DNA of 64,000 nucleotides from Lates calcarifer (lineage: Eukaryota; Chordata; Actinopteri; Centropomidae): the NCBI RefSeq assembly GCF_001640805.2, contig NC_066856.1, forward strand, positions 1 to 64,000. The letters are read 5' to 3'. The position numbers were made by a program, and so were the translations under genes. Every line of letters starts with the position of its first letter. Position 1 is the first letter of the stretch. Below, piece by piece: positions 1 to 12,200 of the stretch. The notes under the pieces were generated by a model, which saw only the letters and a program-made list of their open reading frames with translations, had not been told where the DNA came from and searched no databases.

Positions 1-469
1 CATTCTGAATGTAAACATGACAAATTGACATAGATTCGTGTTAGAGAGGCTGAGATTTAGATTTCCAGTCTCCTTTTAACAGGGGTACAGCAGTTGTTCA
101 TTATGAGCTTAGTTAGCGAGCAGAAGCCGAGACAGGAAGGACCTTCAGAACCGGTACTCGCTGTGAGCAGAAGCCGAGACAGGAGGACTTTCAGACGCGG
201 TACTCACTGTGAGTCGACAGACGGGAAAATGTTTCCCCTCGGTCACGGACTGTTTCCATCCATCCCTACAGTTCATGAAAATTAGAATTGGACCAATATT
301 CATATAAACGTGAATGAGATTTTACTTTCTCCTCTCCTTTCACTAGACAGCAGTTTTTCATTCTGAGTTTAATGAGCGAGCAGAAGCCGAGACAGGAAGG
401 ACCTTCAGAACCGGTACTCGCTGTGAGCAGAAGCCGAGACAGCAGGACCTTCAGACGCGGGACTCGCTG

Positions 470-2300
470 TGAGCAGAAGCCGAGACAGGCGCACTGTCAG
501 ACGCGGGAATCACTGTGAGCAGAAGTCGAGACAGGAGGAATTTCAGACGCGGGACTCACTGTGAGTCCTCAGAAGGGAAAATATCCCGGTCGGCCGCTGA
601 CCGTTTCCATACACCCAGATCATTCACAACCATTCGAATTCAACAAACATTCATATTAAAGTGGCTGAATTGTCATTTTCTCCTCTCCTTTCGCTGGAGA
701 CAGCATTTGTTAATTGTGAGCTTTATCAGCGACAGAAAGGAGTAAAACGCAGATGCTGACTCACTGGCCTCAGACTGCTGTCTATTTTGTTTATTGATGA
801 AATGAAAGTTGATAGACATTAGATATTGAGCAGCGATACGTGGATTTTCGGGCTTTTTCACACACTGGTCTGAAATGCAGCCTCTAAAGAAGGTCTCTCC
901 TTTCACATGAGACAGCAGTCGTTAATTGTGAGCTTAATGAGAGAGCAGAAGCGGATACACGAAGACTTTCAGATACCATACTCAGTGTGAGTCCACAGAA
1001 GGGAAAAAGATCTCCCTCGGCCACTTTCATACACCCAGATTGTTGATGAACATTAGAATTTGACAAACACTTTTATTAAATTGGCTGAGATTTTACTTTC
1101 TCCTCTCCATTCACTAGACAGCAGTTTTTCATTCTGAGCTTAGTGAGCGAGCAGAAGCCGAGACAGGAGGACTTTCAGACGCGGGAATCACCGTGAGCAG
1201 AATCCGAGACGGCAAGACTTTCAGACGCGGGACTCACTGTGAGTTCACAGACGGGAAAATGTTTCCCCTCGGTCACGGACTGTTTCCATCCATCCCTACA
1301 GTTCATGAAAATAAGAATTGGACCAATATTCATAGTAAAGTGGCTGAAATCTCATCTTCTCTTCTCCGTTCACTGGAGACAGCATTTGATAATTCTGAGC
1401 TTAATGAGCGACCAGAAGCCGAGACAGGAGGACTTTCAGACGCGGGACTCAATGTGAGTCGACAGACGGGAAAAAGATCCCCCTCGGCGGCTCACACTTT
1501 CCATACATCCCGACTGTACATGATCAATAGAATTTGACCAATATTCATATAAAAGTGAATGAGATTTTACTTTCCCCTCTCCTTTCACTAGACAGCAGTT
1601 TTTCATTCTGAGTTTAATGAGCGAGCAGAAGCCGAGACAGGCGCACTGTCAGACGCGGGAATCACTGTGAGCAGAAGTCGAGACAGGAGGAATTTCAGAC
1701 GCGGGACTCACTGTGAGTCCTCAGAAGGGAAAATATCCCGGTCGGCCGCTGACCGTTTCCATACACCCAGATCATTCACAACCATTCGAATTCAACAAAC
1801 ATTCATATTAAAGTGGCTGAATTGTCATTTTCTCCTCTCCTTTCGCTGGAGACAGCATGTGTTAATTGTGAGCTTTATCAGCGACAGAAAGAAGTAAAAC
1901 GCAGATGTTGACTCACTGGCCTCAGACTGCTGTCTATTTTGTTTATTGATGAAATGAAAGTTGATAAACATTAGATATTGAGCAGCGATACGTGGATTTT
2001 CGGGCTTTTTCACACACTGGTCTGAAATGCATCCTCTAAAGAAGGTCTCTCCTTTCACATGAGACAGCAGTCGTTAATTGTGAGTTTAATGAGAGAGCAG
2101 AAGCGGATACACGAAGACTTTCAGATACCATACTCAGTGTGAGTCCACAGAAGGGAAAAAGATCTCCCTCGGCCACTTTCATACACCCAGATTATTGATG
2201 AACATTAGAATTTGACAAACACTTTTATTAAATTGGCTGGGATTTTACTTTCTCCTCTCCTTTCACTAGACAGCAGTTTTTCATTCTGAGCTTAGTGAGC
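470..2300 (+). repeat. 1,152-bp tandem duplication near the left edge
   Basis: The segment from about 470 to 1150 recurs at about 1622-2300 with an offset of 1,152 bp; for example the R590 anchors lie at 771 and 1923. Just upstream of this match the offset changes to about 1,245, a difference close to two 46-bp subunits, so subunits were gained or lost after duplication. The copies differ by scattered substitutions and are visibly older than the core repeats. Confidence 0.8.
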
Positions 2301-4598
2301 GAGCAGAAGCCGAGACAGGAGGACTTTCCGACACGGGACTCACTGTGAGCAGAAGCCGAGACAAGATGATTTTCATACGCGGGACTCAGTGTGAGTCGAC
2401 AGAAGGGAAAAAGATCCCCCTCGGCGGCTCACAGTTTACATACATGCCGACTGTACATGAACAATAGAATTTGACCAATATTCATATAAACGTGAATGAG
2501 ATTTTACTTTCTCCTCTCCTTTCACTAGACAGCAGTTTTTCATTCTGAGCTTAATGAGCGAGCAGAAGCCGAGACAGGAAGGACCTTCAGAACCGGGACT
2601 CACTGTGAGCAGAAGCCGAGACAGGCGCACTGTCAGACGCGGGACTCACTGTGAGCAGAAGCCGAGAGAGGAGGACCTTCAGAACCGGTACTCGCTGTGA
2701 GCAGAAGTCGTGACAGCAGGACTTTCAGACGCGGGACTCACTGTGAGTTCACAGACGGGAAAATGTTTCCCCTCGGTCACGGACTGTTTCCATACATCCC
2801 TATAGTTCATGAAAATTAGAATTGGATCAATATTCATAGTGAAGTGGCTGAAATCTCATCTTCTCTTCTCCGTTCACTGGAGACAGCATTTGATAATTCT
2901 GAGCTTAATGAGCGAGCAGAAGTCGATACAGGAGGACTTTCAGACGCGGGAATCACTGTGAGCAGAAGCCGAGACCGCAGGACTTTCAGACGCGGGACTC
3001 ACTGTGAGCAGAAGCCCAGACAGGAGGACCTTCAGACGCGGGACTCGCTGTGAGCAGAAGCCGAGACAGGCGGACTGTCAGACGCCCGTATCCCGGTTGG
3101 CCTCTGACCGTTTCCATGAACAATAGGATTTGACCAATATTCATATAAACGTGAATGAGATTTTACTTTCTCCTCTCCTTTCACTAGACAGCAGTTTTTC
3201 ATTCTGAGCTTAGTGAGCGAGCAGAAGCCGAGACAGCAGGAATTTCCAACACGGGACTCACTGTGAGCAGAAGCCGAGACAAGATGATTTTCATACGCGG
3301 GACTCAGTGTGAGTCGACAGAAGGGAAAAAGATCCCCCTCGGCGGCTCACAGTTTACATACATGCCGACTGTACATGAACAATAGAATTTGACCAACATT
3401 CATATAAAAGTGAATGAGATTTTGCTTTCTCCTCTCCTTTCACTAGACAGCAGTTTTTCATTCTGAGCTTAGTGAGCGAGCAGAAGCCGAGACAGCAGAA
3501 CCTTCAGACGCGGGACTCTCTGTGAGCAGAAGCCGAGACAGGCGGACTGTCAGACGCGGGAATCACTGTGAGCAGAAGCCGTGACAGGAGGACTTTCAGA
3601 CGCGGGACTCACTGTGAGTCCTCATAAGGGAAAATATCCCGGTCGGCCGCTGACCGTTTCCATACACCCAGATCATTCACAACCATTCGAATTTAACAAA
3701 CATTCATATTAAAGTGGCTGAATTGTCATTTTCTCCTCTCCTTTCGCTGGAGACAGCATTTGTTAATTGTGAGCTTTATCAGCGACAGAAAGAAGTAAAA
3801 CGCAGGTGTTGACTCACTGGCCTCAGACTGCTGTCTATTTTGTTTATTCATGAAATGAAAGTTGATAAACATTAGATATTGAGCAGCGATACGTGGATTT
3901 TCGGGCTATTTCACACACTGGTTTGAAATGCAGCCTCTAAAGAAGGTCTCTCCTTTCACATGAGACAGCAGTCGTTAATTGTGAGCTTAATGAGAGAGCA
4001 GAAGCGGATACACGAAGACTTTCAGATACCATACTCAGTGTGAGTCCACAGAAGGGAAAAAGATCTCCCTCGGCCACTTTCATACACCCAGATTATTGAT
4101 GAACATTAGAATTTGACAAACACTTTTATTAAATTGGCTGGGATTTTACTTTCTCCTCTCCTTTCACTAGACAGCAGTTTTTCATTCTGAGCTTAGTGAG
4201 CGAGCAGAAGCCGAGACAGCAGGAATTTCCAACACGGGACTCACTGTGAGCAGAAGCCGAGACAAGATGATTTTCATACGCGGGACTCAGTGTGAGTCGA
4301 CAGAAGGGAAAAAGATCCCCCTCGGCGGCTCACAGTTTACATACATGCCGACTGTACATGAACAATAGAATTTGACCAACATTCATATAAAAGTGAATGA
4401 GATTTTGCTTTCTCCTCTCCTTTCACTAGACAGCAGTTTTTCATTCTGAGCTTAGTGAGCGACCAGAAGCCGAGACAGCAGGACCTTCAGACGCGGGACT
4501 CGCTGTGAGCAGAAGCCGAGACAGGCGGACTGTCAGACGCGGGAAACACTATGAGCAGAAGCCGAGACAGGAAGACTTTCAGACGCGGGACTCACTGT

Positions 4599-4859
4599 GA
4601 GTCCACAGACGGGAAAATGTTTCCCCTCGGTCACGGAATGTTTCCATACATCCCTACAGTTCATGAAAATTAGAATTGGACCAATATTCAGAGTAAAGTG
4701 GCTGAAATCTCATCTTCTCTTCTCCGTTCAATGGAGACAGCATTTGATAATTTTGACCTTAATGAGCGAGCAGAAGCCGAGACAGGAGGACTTTCAGACG
4801 CGGGACTCGCTGTGAGCAGAAGCCGAGACAGGAGGACTTTCAGACACCAAACTCACTGT
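4599..4859 (+). repeat. Example of the basic monomer (linker plus two 46-bp subunits)
   Basis: From one GAGTCCACAGACGGG to the next is 261 bp, which is a base unit of about 215 bp plus one extra 46-mer. The order is: GTGAGT-containing start, A-rich GGGAAAATG, TTTCCATACATCCC, an AT-rich part with TTCATGAAAATTAGAATTGG, a pyrimidine-rich tract, GGAGACAGCATTTGATAA, then two 46-mers. In other linkers the pyrimidine tract is the longer TTTCTCCTCTCCTTTCACTAG form. These two linker subtypes alternate through the array. Confidence 0.9.
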
Positions 4860-5759
4860 GAGTCCACAGACGGGAAAATGTTTCCCCTCGGTCACGGACT
4901 GTTTCCATACATCCCTATAGTTCATGAAAATTAGAATTTGACCAATATTCAGATTAAAGTGGCTGAAATCTCATCTTCTCTTGTCCGTTCACTGGAGACA
5001 GCATTTGATAATTTTGACCTTAATGAGCGAGCAGAAGCCGAGACAGGAGGACTTTCAAACGCGGGACTCACTGTGAGCAGAAGCCGAGACAAGATGATTT
5101 TCATACGCGGGACTCACTGTGAGTTGACAGACGGGAAAAAGATCCCCCTCGGCGGCTCACAGTTTCCATACATCCCGACTTTACATGAACAATAGAATTT
5201 GACCAACATTCATATAAAAGTGAATGAGATTTTAGTTTCTCCTCTCCTTTCACTAGACAGCAGTTTTTCATTCTGAGCTTAGTGAGCGAGCAGAATCCGA
5301 GACAGGAGGACTTTCATACACCGGACTCACTGTGAGTCCACAGACGGGAAAATGTTTCCCCTCGGTCACAGACTGTTTCCATACATCCCTACAGTTCATG
5401 AAAATTAGAATTTGACCAATATTCAGATTAAAGTGGCTGAAATCTCATCTTCTCCTCTCCTTTCACTAGACAGCAGTTTTTCATTCTGAGCTTAGTGAGC
5501 GAGCAGAAGCCGAGACAGGAGGACTTTCCGACACGGGACTCACTGTGAGCAGAAGCCGAGACAAGATGATTTTCATACGCTGGACTCACTGTAAGTCGAC
5601 AGAAGGGAAAAAGATCCCCCTCGGCGGCTCACAATTTCCATACATCCCGACTGTACATGAACAATAGAATTTGACCAACATTCATATAAAAGTGAATGAG
5701 ATTTTGCTTTCTCCTCTCCTTTCACTAGACAGCAGTTTTTCATTCTGAGCTTAGTGAGC

Positions 5760-5943
5760 GAGCAGAAGCCGAGGCAGGAGGACTTTCAGACGCGGGACTC
5801 ACTGTGAGCAGAAGCCGAGACAGGCGCACTGTCAGACGCGGGACTCACTGTGAGCAGAAGCCGAGACAGGAGGACCTTCAGAACCGGTACTCGCTGTGAG
5901 CAGAAGCCGTGACAGCAGGACTTTCAGACGCGGGACTCACTGT
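5760..5943 (+). repeat. 46-bp subunit, example run of four tandem copies
   Basis: Four consecutive subunits start at 5760, 5806, 5852 and 5898, exactly 46 bp apart, and the next linker (GAGTTCACAG) starts at 5944. Each begins GAGCAGAAGCC and ends in a variant of CGGGACTCACTGT. The internal sequence varies among a few types (AGGAGGACTTTCAGACGC, AGGCGCACTGTCAGACGC, AGGAGGACCTTCAGAACC). The same types are mixed throughout the array, so this run stands for all others. Because 46 is not a multiple of 3, each added copy shifts any reading frame. Confidence 0.95.
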
Positions 5944-7009
5944 GAGTTCACAGACGGGAAAATGTTTCCCCTCGGTCACGGACTGTTTCCATACATCCCT
6001 ATAGTTCATGAAAATTAGAATTGGATCAATATTCATAGTGAAGTGGCTGAAATCTCATCTTCTCTTCTCCGTTCACTGGAGACAGCATTTGAAAATTCTG
6101 AGGTTAATGAGCGAGCAGAAGCCGAGACAGGAGGACTTTCAGACGCGGGACTCGCTGTGAGCAGAAGCCCAGACAGGAGGACCTTCAGACGCGGGACTCG
6201 CTGTGAGCAGAAGCCGAGACAGGCGGACTGTCAGACGCGGGAATCACTATGAGCAGAAGCCGAGACAGGAAGACTTTCAGACGCGGGACTCACTGTGAGT
6301 CCACAGACGGGAAAATGTTTCCCCTCGGTCACGGACTGTTTCCATACATCCCTACAGTTCATGAAAATTAGAATTGGACCAATATTCAGAGTAAAGTGGC
6401 TGAAATCTCATCTTCTCTTCTCCGTTCAATGGAGACAGCATTTGATAATTTTGACCTTAATGAGCGAGCAGAAGCCGAGACAGGAGGACTTTCAGACGCG
6501 GGACTCAATGTGAGTCGACAGACGGGAACAAGATCCCCCTCGGTGGCTCACAGTTTCCATACATCCCGACTGTACATGAACAATAGAATTTGACCAATAT
6601 TCATATAAACGTGAATGAGATTTTACTTTCTCCTCTCCTTTCACTAGACAGCAGTTTTTCATTCTGAGCTTAGTGAGCGAGCAGAATCCGAGACAGGAGG
6701 ACTTTCAGACGGGGTTCACTGTGAGTCCACAGACGGGAAAATGTTTCCCCTCGGTCACGGACTGTTTCCATACATCCCTATAGTTCATGAAAATTAGAAT
6801 TGGACCAATATTCATAGTAAAGTCGCTGAAATCTCATCTTCTCTTCTCCGTTCACTGGAGACAGCATTTGATAATTCTGAGGTTAATGAGCGAGCAGAAG
6901 TCGATACAGGAGGACTTTCAGACGCGGGAATCACTGTGAGCAGAAGCCCAGACAGGAGGACCTTCAGACGCGGGACTCGCTGTGAGCAGTAGCCGAGACA
7001 GGCGGACTG

Positions 7010-7565
7010 TCAGACGCCCGTATCCCGGTCGGCCGCTTACCGTTTCCATACACCCAGATCATTCACAACCATTCGAATTTCACAAACATTCATTTTAAAG
7101 TGGCTGAATTGTCATTTTCTCCTCTCCTTTCGCTTGAGACAGCATTTGTTAATTGTGAGCTTTATCAGCGACAGAAAGAAGTAAAACGCAGATGTTGACT
7201 CACTGGCCTCAGACTGCTGTCTATTTTGTTTATTCATGAAATGAAAGTTGATAAACATTAGATATTGAGCAGCGATACGTGGATTTTCGGGCTTTTTCAC
7301 ACACTGGTCTGAAATGCAGCCTCTAAAGAAGGTCTCTCCTTTCAAATGAGACAGCAGTCGTTAATTGTGAGCTTAATGAGAGAGCAGAAGCGGATACACG
7401 AAGACTTTCAGATACCATACTCAGTGTGAGTCCACAGAAGGGAAAAAGATCTCCCTCGGCCACTTTCATACACCCAGATTGTTGATGAACATTAGAATTT
7501 GACAAACACTTTTATTAAATTGGCTGAGATTTTACTTTCTCCTCTCCTTTCACTAGACAGCAGTT
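7010..7565 (+). repeat. R590 long module (representative of 26 copies)
   Basis: This variant module has a CGGTCGGCCGCT(G/T)ACCG head, a linker with CACCCAGATCATTCACAACC, then a stretch found nowhere else in the monomer (about 150 bp, including TTGACTCACTGGCCTCAG, TGTCTATTTTGTTTATT and GAGCAGCGATACGTGG). A second diverged linker and a degenerate 46-mer (GAGCAGAAGCGGATACACGA) follow. The motif CAGACTGCTG marks each copy at 771, 1923, 3824, 7210, 9891, 11841, 13038, 15498, 17293, 19075, 21756, 23538, 24735, 27200, 28934, 30716, 33397, 35176, 36373, 38198, 40423, 42248, 44473, 45408, 47046 and 48643. The order of spacings between copies defines the higher-order repeats. Some copies lack the CGGTCGGCCGCT head (those anchored at 13038, 24735, 36373 and 45408), where the R590 body joins a different linker. 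Confidence 0.9.
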
Positions 7566-9215
7566 TTTCATTCTGAGCTTAGTGAGCGACCAGAAGCCGA
7601 GACAGCAGGACCTTCAGACGCGGGACTCGCTGTGAGCAGAAGCCGAGACAGGCGGACTGTCAGACGCGGGAAACACTATGAGCAGAAGCCGAGACAGGAA
7701 GACTTTCAGACGCGGGACTCACTGTGAGTCCACAGACGGGAAAATGTTTCCCCTCGGTCACGGAATGTTTCCATACATCCCTACAGTTCATGAAAATTAG
7801 AATTGGACCAATATTCAGAGTAAAGTGGCTGAAATCTCATCTTCTCTTCTCCGTTCAATGGAGACAGCATTTGATAATTTTGACCTTAATGAGCGAGCAG
7901 AAGCCGAGACAGGAGGACTTTCAGACGCGGGACTCGCTGTGAGCAGAAGCCGAGACAGGAGGACTTTCAGACACCAAACTCACTGTGAGTCCACAGACGG
8001 GAAAATGTTTCCCCTCGGTCACGGACTGTTTCCATACATCCCTATAGTTCATGAAAATTAGAATTTGACCAATATTCAGATTAAAGTGGCTGAAATCTCA
8101 TCTTCTCTTGTCCGTTCACTGGAGACAGCATTTGATAATTTTGACCTTAATGAGCGAGCAGAAGCCGAGACAGGAGGACTTTCAAACGCGGGACTCACTG
8201 TGAGCAGAAGCCGAGACAAGATGATTTTCATACGCGGGACTCACTGTGAGTTGACAGACGGGAAAAAGATCCCCCTCGGCGGCTCACAGTTTCCATACAT
8301 CCCGACTTTACATGAACAATAGAATTTGACCAACATTCATATAAAAGTGAATGAGATTTTAGTTTCTCCTCTCCTTTCACTAGACAGCAGTTTTTCATTC
8401 TGAGCTTAGTGAGCGAGCAGAATCCGAGACAGGAGGACTTTCATACACCGGACTCACTGTGAGTCCACAGACGGGAAAATGTTTCCCCTCGGTCACAGAC
8501 TGTTTCCATACATCCCTACAGTTCATGAAAATTAGAATTGGACCAATATTCAGATTAAAGTGGCTGAAATCTCATCTTCTCCTCTCCTTTCACTAGACAG
8601 CAGTTTTTCATTCTGAGCTTAGTGAGCGAGCAGAAGCCGAGACAGGAGGACTTTCCGACACGGGACTCACTGTGAGCAGAAGCCGAGACAAGATGATTTT
8701 CATACGCTGGACTCACTGTAAGTCGACAGAAGGGAAAAAGATCCCCCTCGGCGGCTCACAGTTTCCATACATCCCGACTGTACATGAACAATAGAATTTG
8801 ACCAATATTCATATAAAAGTGAATGAGATTTTGCTTTCTCCTCTCCTTTCACTAGACAGCAGTTTTTCATTCTGAGCTTAGTGAGCGAGCAGAAGCCGAG
8901 GCAGCAGGACTTTCAGACGCGGGACTCACTGTGAGCAGAAGCCCAGACAGGCGCACTGTCAGACGCGGGACTCACTGTGAGCAGAAGCCGAGAGAGGAGG
9001 ACCTTCAGAACCGGTACTCGCTGTGAGCAGAAGTCGTGACAGCAGGACTTTCAGACGCGGGACTCACTGTGAGTTCACAGACGGGAAAATGTTTCCCCTC
9101 GGTCACGGACTGTTTCCATACATCCCTATAGTTCATGAAAATTAGAATTGGATCAATATTCATAGTGAAGTGGCTGAAATCTCATCTTCTCTTCTCCGTT
9201 CACTGGAGACAGCAT
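7542..9215 (+). repeat. 1.67-kb repeated block, second copy
   Basis: This is the partner of the block at 4415-6088 (offset 3,127 bp). It lies within the first 11.64-kb-class repeat, and its equivalents start near 19,407 and 31,048 in the second and third copies. Confidence 0.8.
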
Positions 9216-12200
9216 TTGATAATTCTGAGCTTAATGAGCGAGCAGAAGTCGATACAGGAGGACTTTCAGACGCGGGAATCACTGTGAGCAGAAGCCGAGA
9301 CCGCAGGACTTTCAGACGCGGGACTCACTGTGAGCAGAAGCCCAGACAGGAGGACCTTCAGACGCGGGACTCGCTGTGAGCAGAAGCCGAGACAGGCGGA
9401 CTGTCAGACGCCCGTATCCCGGTTGGCCTCTGACCGTTTCCATGAACAATAGGATTTGACCAATATTCATATAAACGTGAATGAGATTTTACTTTCTCCT
9501 CTCCTTTCACTAGACAGCAGTTTTTCATTCTGAGCTTAGTGAGCGACCAGAAGCCGAGACAGCAGAACCTTCAGACGCGGGACTCTCTGTGAGCAGAAGC
9601 CGAGACAGGCGGACTGTCAGACGCGGGAATCACTGTGAGCAGAAGCCGTGACAGGAGGACTTTCAGACGCGGGACTCACTGTGAGTCCTCATAAGGGAAA
9701 ATATCCCGGTCGGCCGCTGACCGTTTCCATACACCCAGATCATTCACAACCATTCGAATTTAACAAACATTCATATTAAAGTGGCTGAATTGTCATTTTC
9801 TCCTCTCCTTTCGCTGGAGACAGCATTTGTTAATTGTGAGCTTTATCAGCGACAGAAAGAAGTAAAACGCAGGTGTTGACTCACTGGCCTCAGACTGCTG
9901 TCTATTTTGTTTATTCATGAAATGAAAGTTGATAAACATTAGATATTGAGCAGCGATACGTGGATTTTCGGGCTATTTCACACACTGGTTTGAAATGCAG
10001 CCTCTAAAGAAGGTCTCTCCTTTCACATGAGACAGCAGTCGTTAATTGTGAGTTTAATGAGAGAGCAGAAGCGGATACACGAAGACTTTCAGATACCATA
10101 CTCAGTGTGAGTCCACAGAAGGGAAAAAGATCTCCCTCGGCCACTTTCATACACCCAGATTATTGATGAACATTAGAATTTGACAAACACTTTTATTAAA
10201 TTGGCTGGGATTTTACTTTATCCTCTCCTTTCACTAGACAGCAGTTTTTCATTCTGAGCTTAGTGAGCGAGCAGAAGCCGAGACAGCAGGACTTTCCGAC
10301 ACGGGACTCACTGTGAGCAGAAGCCGAGACAAGATGATTTTCATACGCGGGACTCAGTGTGAGTCGACAGAAGGGAAAAAGATCCCCCTCGGCGGCTCAC
10401 AGTTTACATACATGCCGACTGTACATGAACAATAGAATTTGACCAATATTCATATAAACGTGAATGAGATTTTACTTTCTCCTCTCCTTTCACTAGACAG
10501 CAGTTTTTCATTCTGAGCTTAATGAGCGAGCAGAAGCCGAGACAGGAAGGACCTTCAGAACCGGGACTCGCTGTGAGCAGAAGCCGAGACAGGAGGACTT
10601 TCAGACACCGGACTCACTGTGAGTCCACAGACGGGAAAATGTTTCCCCTCGGTCACAGACTGTTTCCATACATCCCTACAGTTCATGAAAATTAGAATTT
10701 GACCAATATTCAGATTAAAGTGGCTGAAATCTCATCTTCTCTTGTCCGTTCACTGGAGACAGCATTTGATAATTTTGACCTTAATGAGCGAGCAGAAGCC
10801 GAGACAGGAGGACTTTCAGACGCGGGACTCACTGTGAGTTTACAGACGGGAAAAAGATCCCCCTCGGCGGCTCACAGTTTCCATACATCCCGACTGTACA
10901 TGAACAATAGAATTTGACCAACATTCATATAAAAGTGAATGAGATTTTGCTTTCTCCTCTCCTTTCACTAGACAGCAGTTTTTCATTCTGAGCTTAGTGA
11001 GCGAGCAGAAGCCGAGGCAGCAGGACTTTCAGACGCGGGACTCACTGTGAGCAGAAGCCGAGACAGGCGCACTGTCAGACGCGGGACTCACTGTGAGCAG
11101 AAGCCGAGACAGGAGGACTTTCAGACGCGGGACTCACTGTGAGTTCACAGACGGGAAAATGTTTCCCCTCGGTCACGGACAGTTTCCATACATCCCTATA
11201 GTTCATGAAAATTAGAATTGGATCAATATTCATAGTGAAGTGGCTGAAATCTCATCTTCTCTTCTCCGTTCACTGGAGACAGCATTTGATAATTCTGAGC
11301 TTAATGAGAGAGCAGAAGCCGAGACAGGAGGACTTTCAGACGGGGTTCACTGTGAGTCCACAGACGGGAAAATGTTTCCCCTCGGTCACGGACTGTTTCC
11401 ATACATCCCTATAGTTCATGAAAATTAGAATTGGACCAATATTCATAGTAAAGTCGCTGAAATCTCATCTTCTCTTCTCCGTTCACTGGAGACAGCATTT
11501 GAAAATTCTGAGGTTAATGAGCGAGCAGAAGTCGATACAGGAGGACTTTCAGACGCGGGAATCACTGTGAGCAGAATCCCAGACAGGAGGACCTTCAGAC
11601 GCGGGACTCGATGTGAGCAGAAGCCGAGACAGGCGGACTGTCAGACGCCCGTATCCCGGTCGGCCGCTGACCGTTTCCATACACCCAGATCATTCACAAC
11701 CATTCGAATTTCACAAACATTCATTTTAAAGTGGCTGAATTGTCATTTTCTCCTCTCCTTTCGCTTGAGACAGCATTTGTTAATTGTGAGCTTTATCAGC
11801 GACAGAAAGAAGTAAAACGCAGATGTTGACTCACTGGCCTCAGACTGCTGTCTATTTTGTTTATTCATGAAATGAAAGTTGATAAACATTAGATATTGAG
11901 CAGCGATACGTGGATTTTCGGGCTTTTTCACACACTGGTCTGAAATGCAGCCTCTAAAGAAGGTCTCTCCTTTCAAATGAGACAGCAGTCGTTAATTGTG
12001 AGCTTAATGAGAGAGCAGAAGCGGATACACGAAGACTTTCAGATACAATACTCAGTGTGAGTCCACAGAAGGGAAAAAGATCTCCCTCGGCCACTTTCAT
12101 ACACCCAGATTGTTGATGAACATTAGAATTTGACAAACACTTTTATTAAATTGGCTGGGATTTTACTTTCTCCTCTCCTTTCACTAGACAGCAGTTTTTC

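Larger units (their letters stand above)
4415..6088 (+). repeat. 1.67-kb repeated block, first copy (offset 3,127 bp)
   Basis: This block matches 7542-9215 at a constant offset of 3,127 bp, with only a few differences. One example is AATTTGACC versus AATTGGACC in the linker near 5405/8532. Copies of the same block appear again inside each 11.64-kb repeat. It therefore looks like an ancestral building block that was duplicated before the larger unit was amplified. Confidence 0.8.

Noticed and set aside
673..906. Recurring minus-strand ORF of 77 codons within R590
   Set aside because: It is present because the R590 module is repeated 26 times. Copies show no sign of protein-level selection and it has no known domain.
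1193..1537. 114-codon plus-strand ORF, the longest in the array, as a gene
   Set aside because: It is a fusion of repeat-derived frames that recur elsewhere with stops; 46- and 214-bp periods shift the frame, and no domain or start context supports it.
4560..4600. CENP-B box in the 46-bp subunit (TTTCAGACGCGGGA)
   Set aside because: The spacing and the TTCG core do not fit the CENP-B box pattern; only the CGGGA end is similar.
4938..5195. Repeated 85-codon ORF with SR/RS-like residues as an SR-protein or NLR N-terminal exon family
   Set aside because: The Ser/Arg content comes from the GAGCAGAAGCCGAGAC subunit read in one frame. Sequence does not match fish NLR N-terminal repeat exons as I know them.
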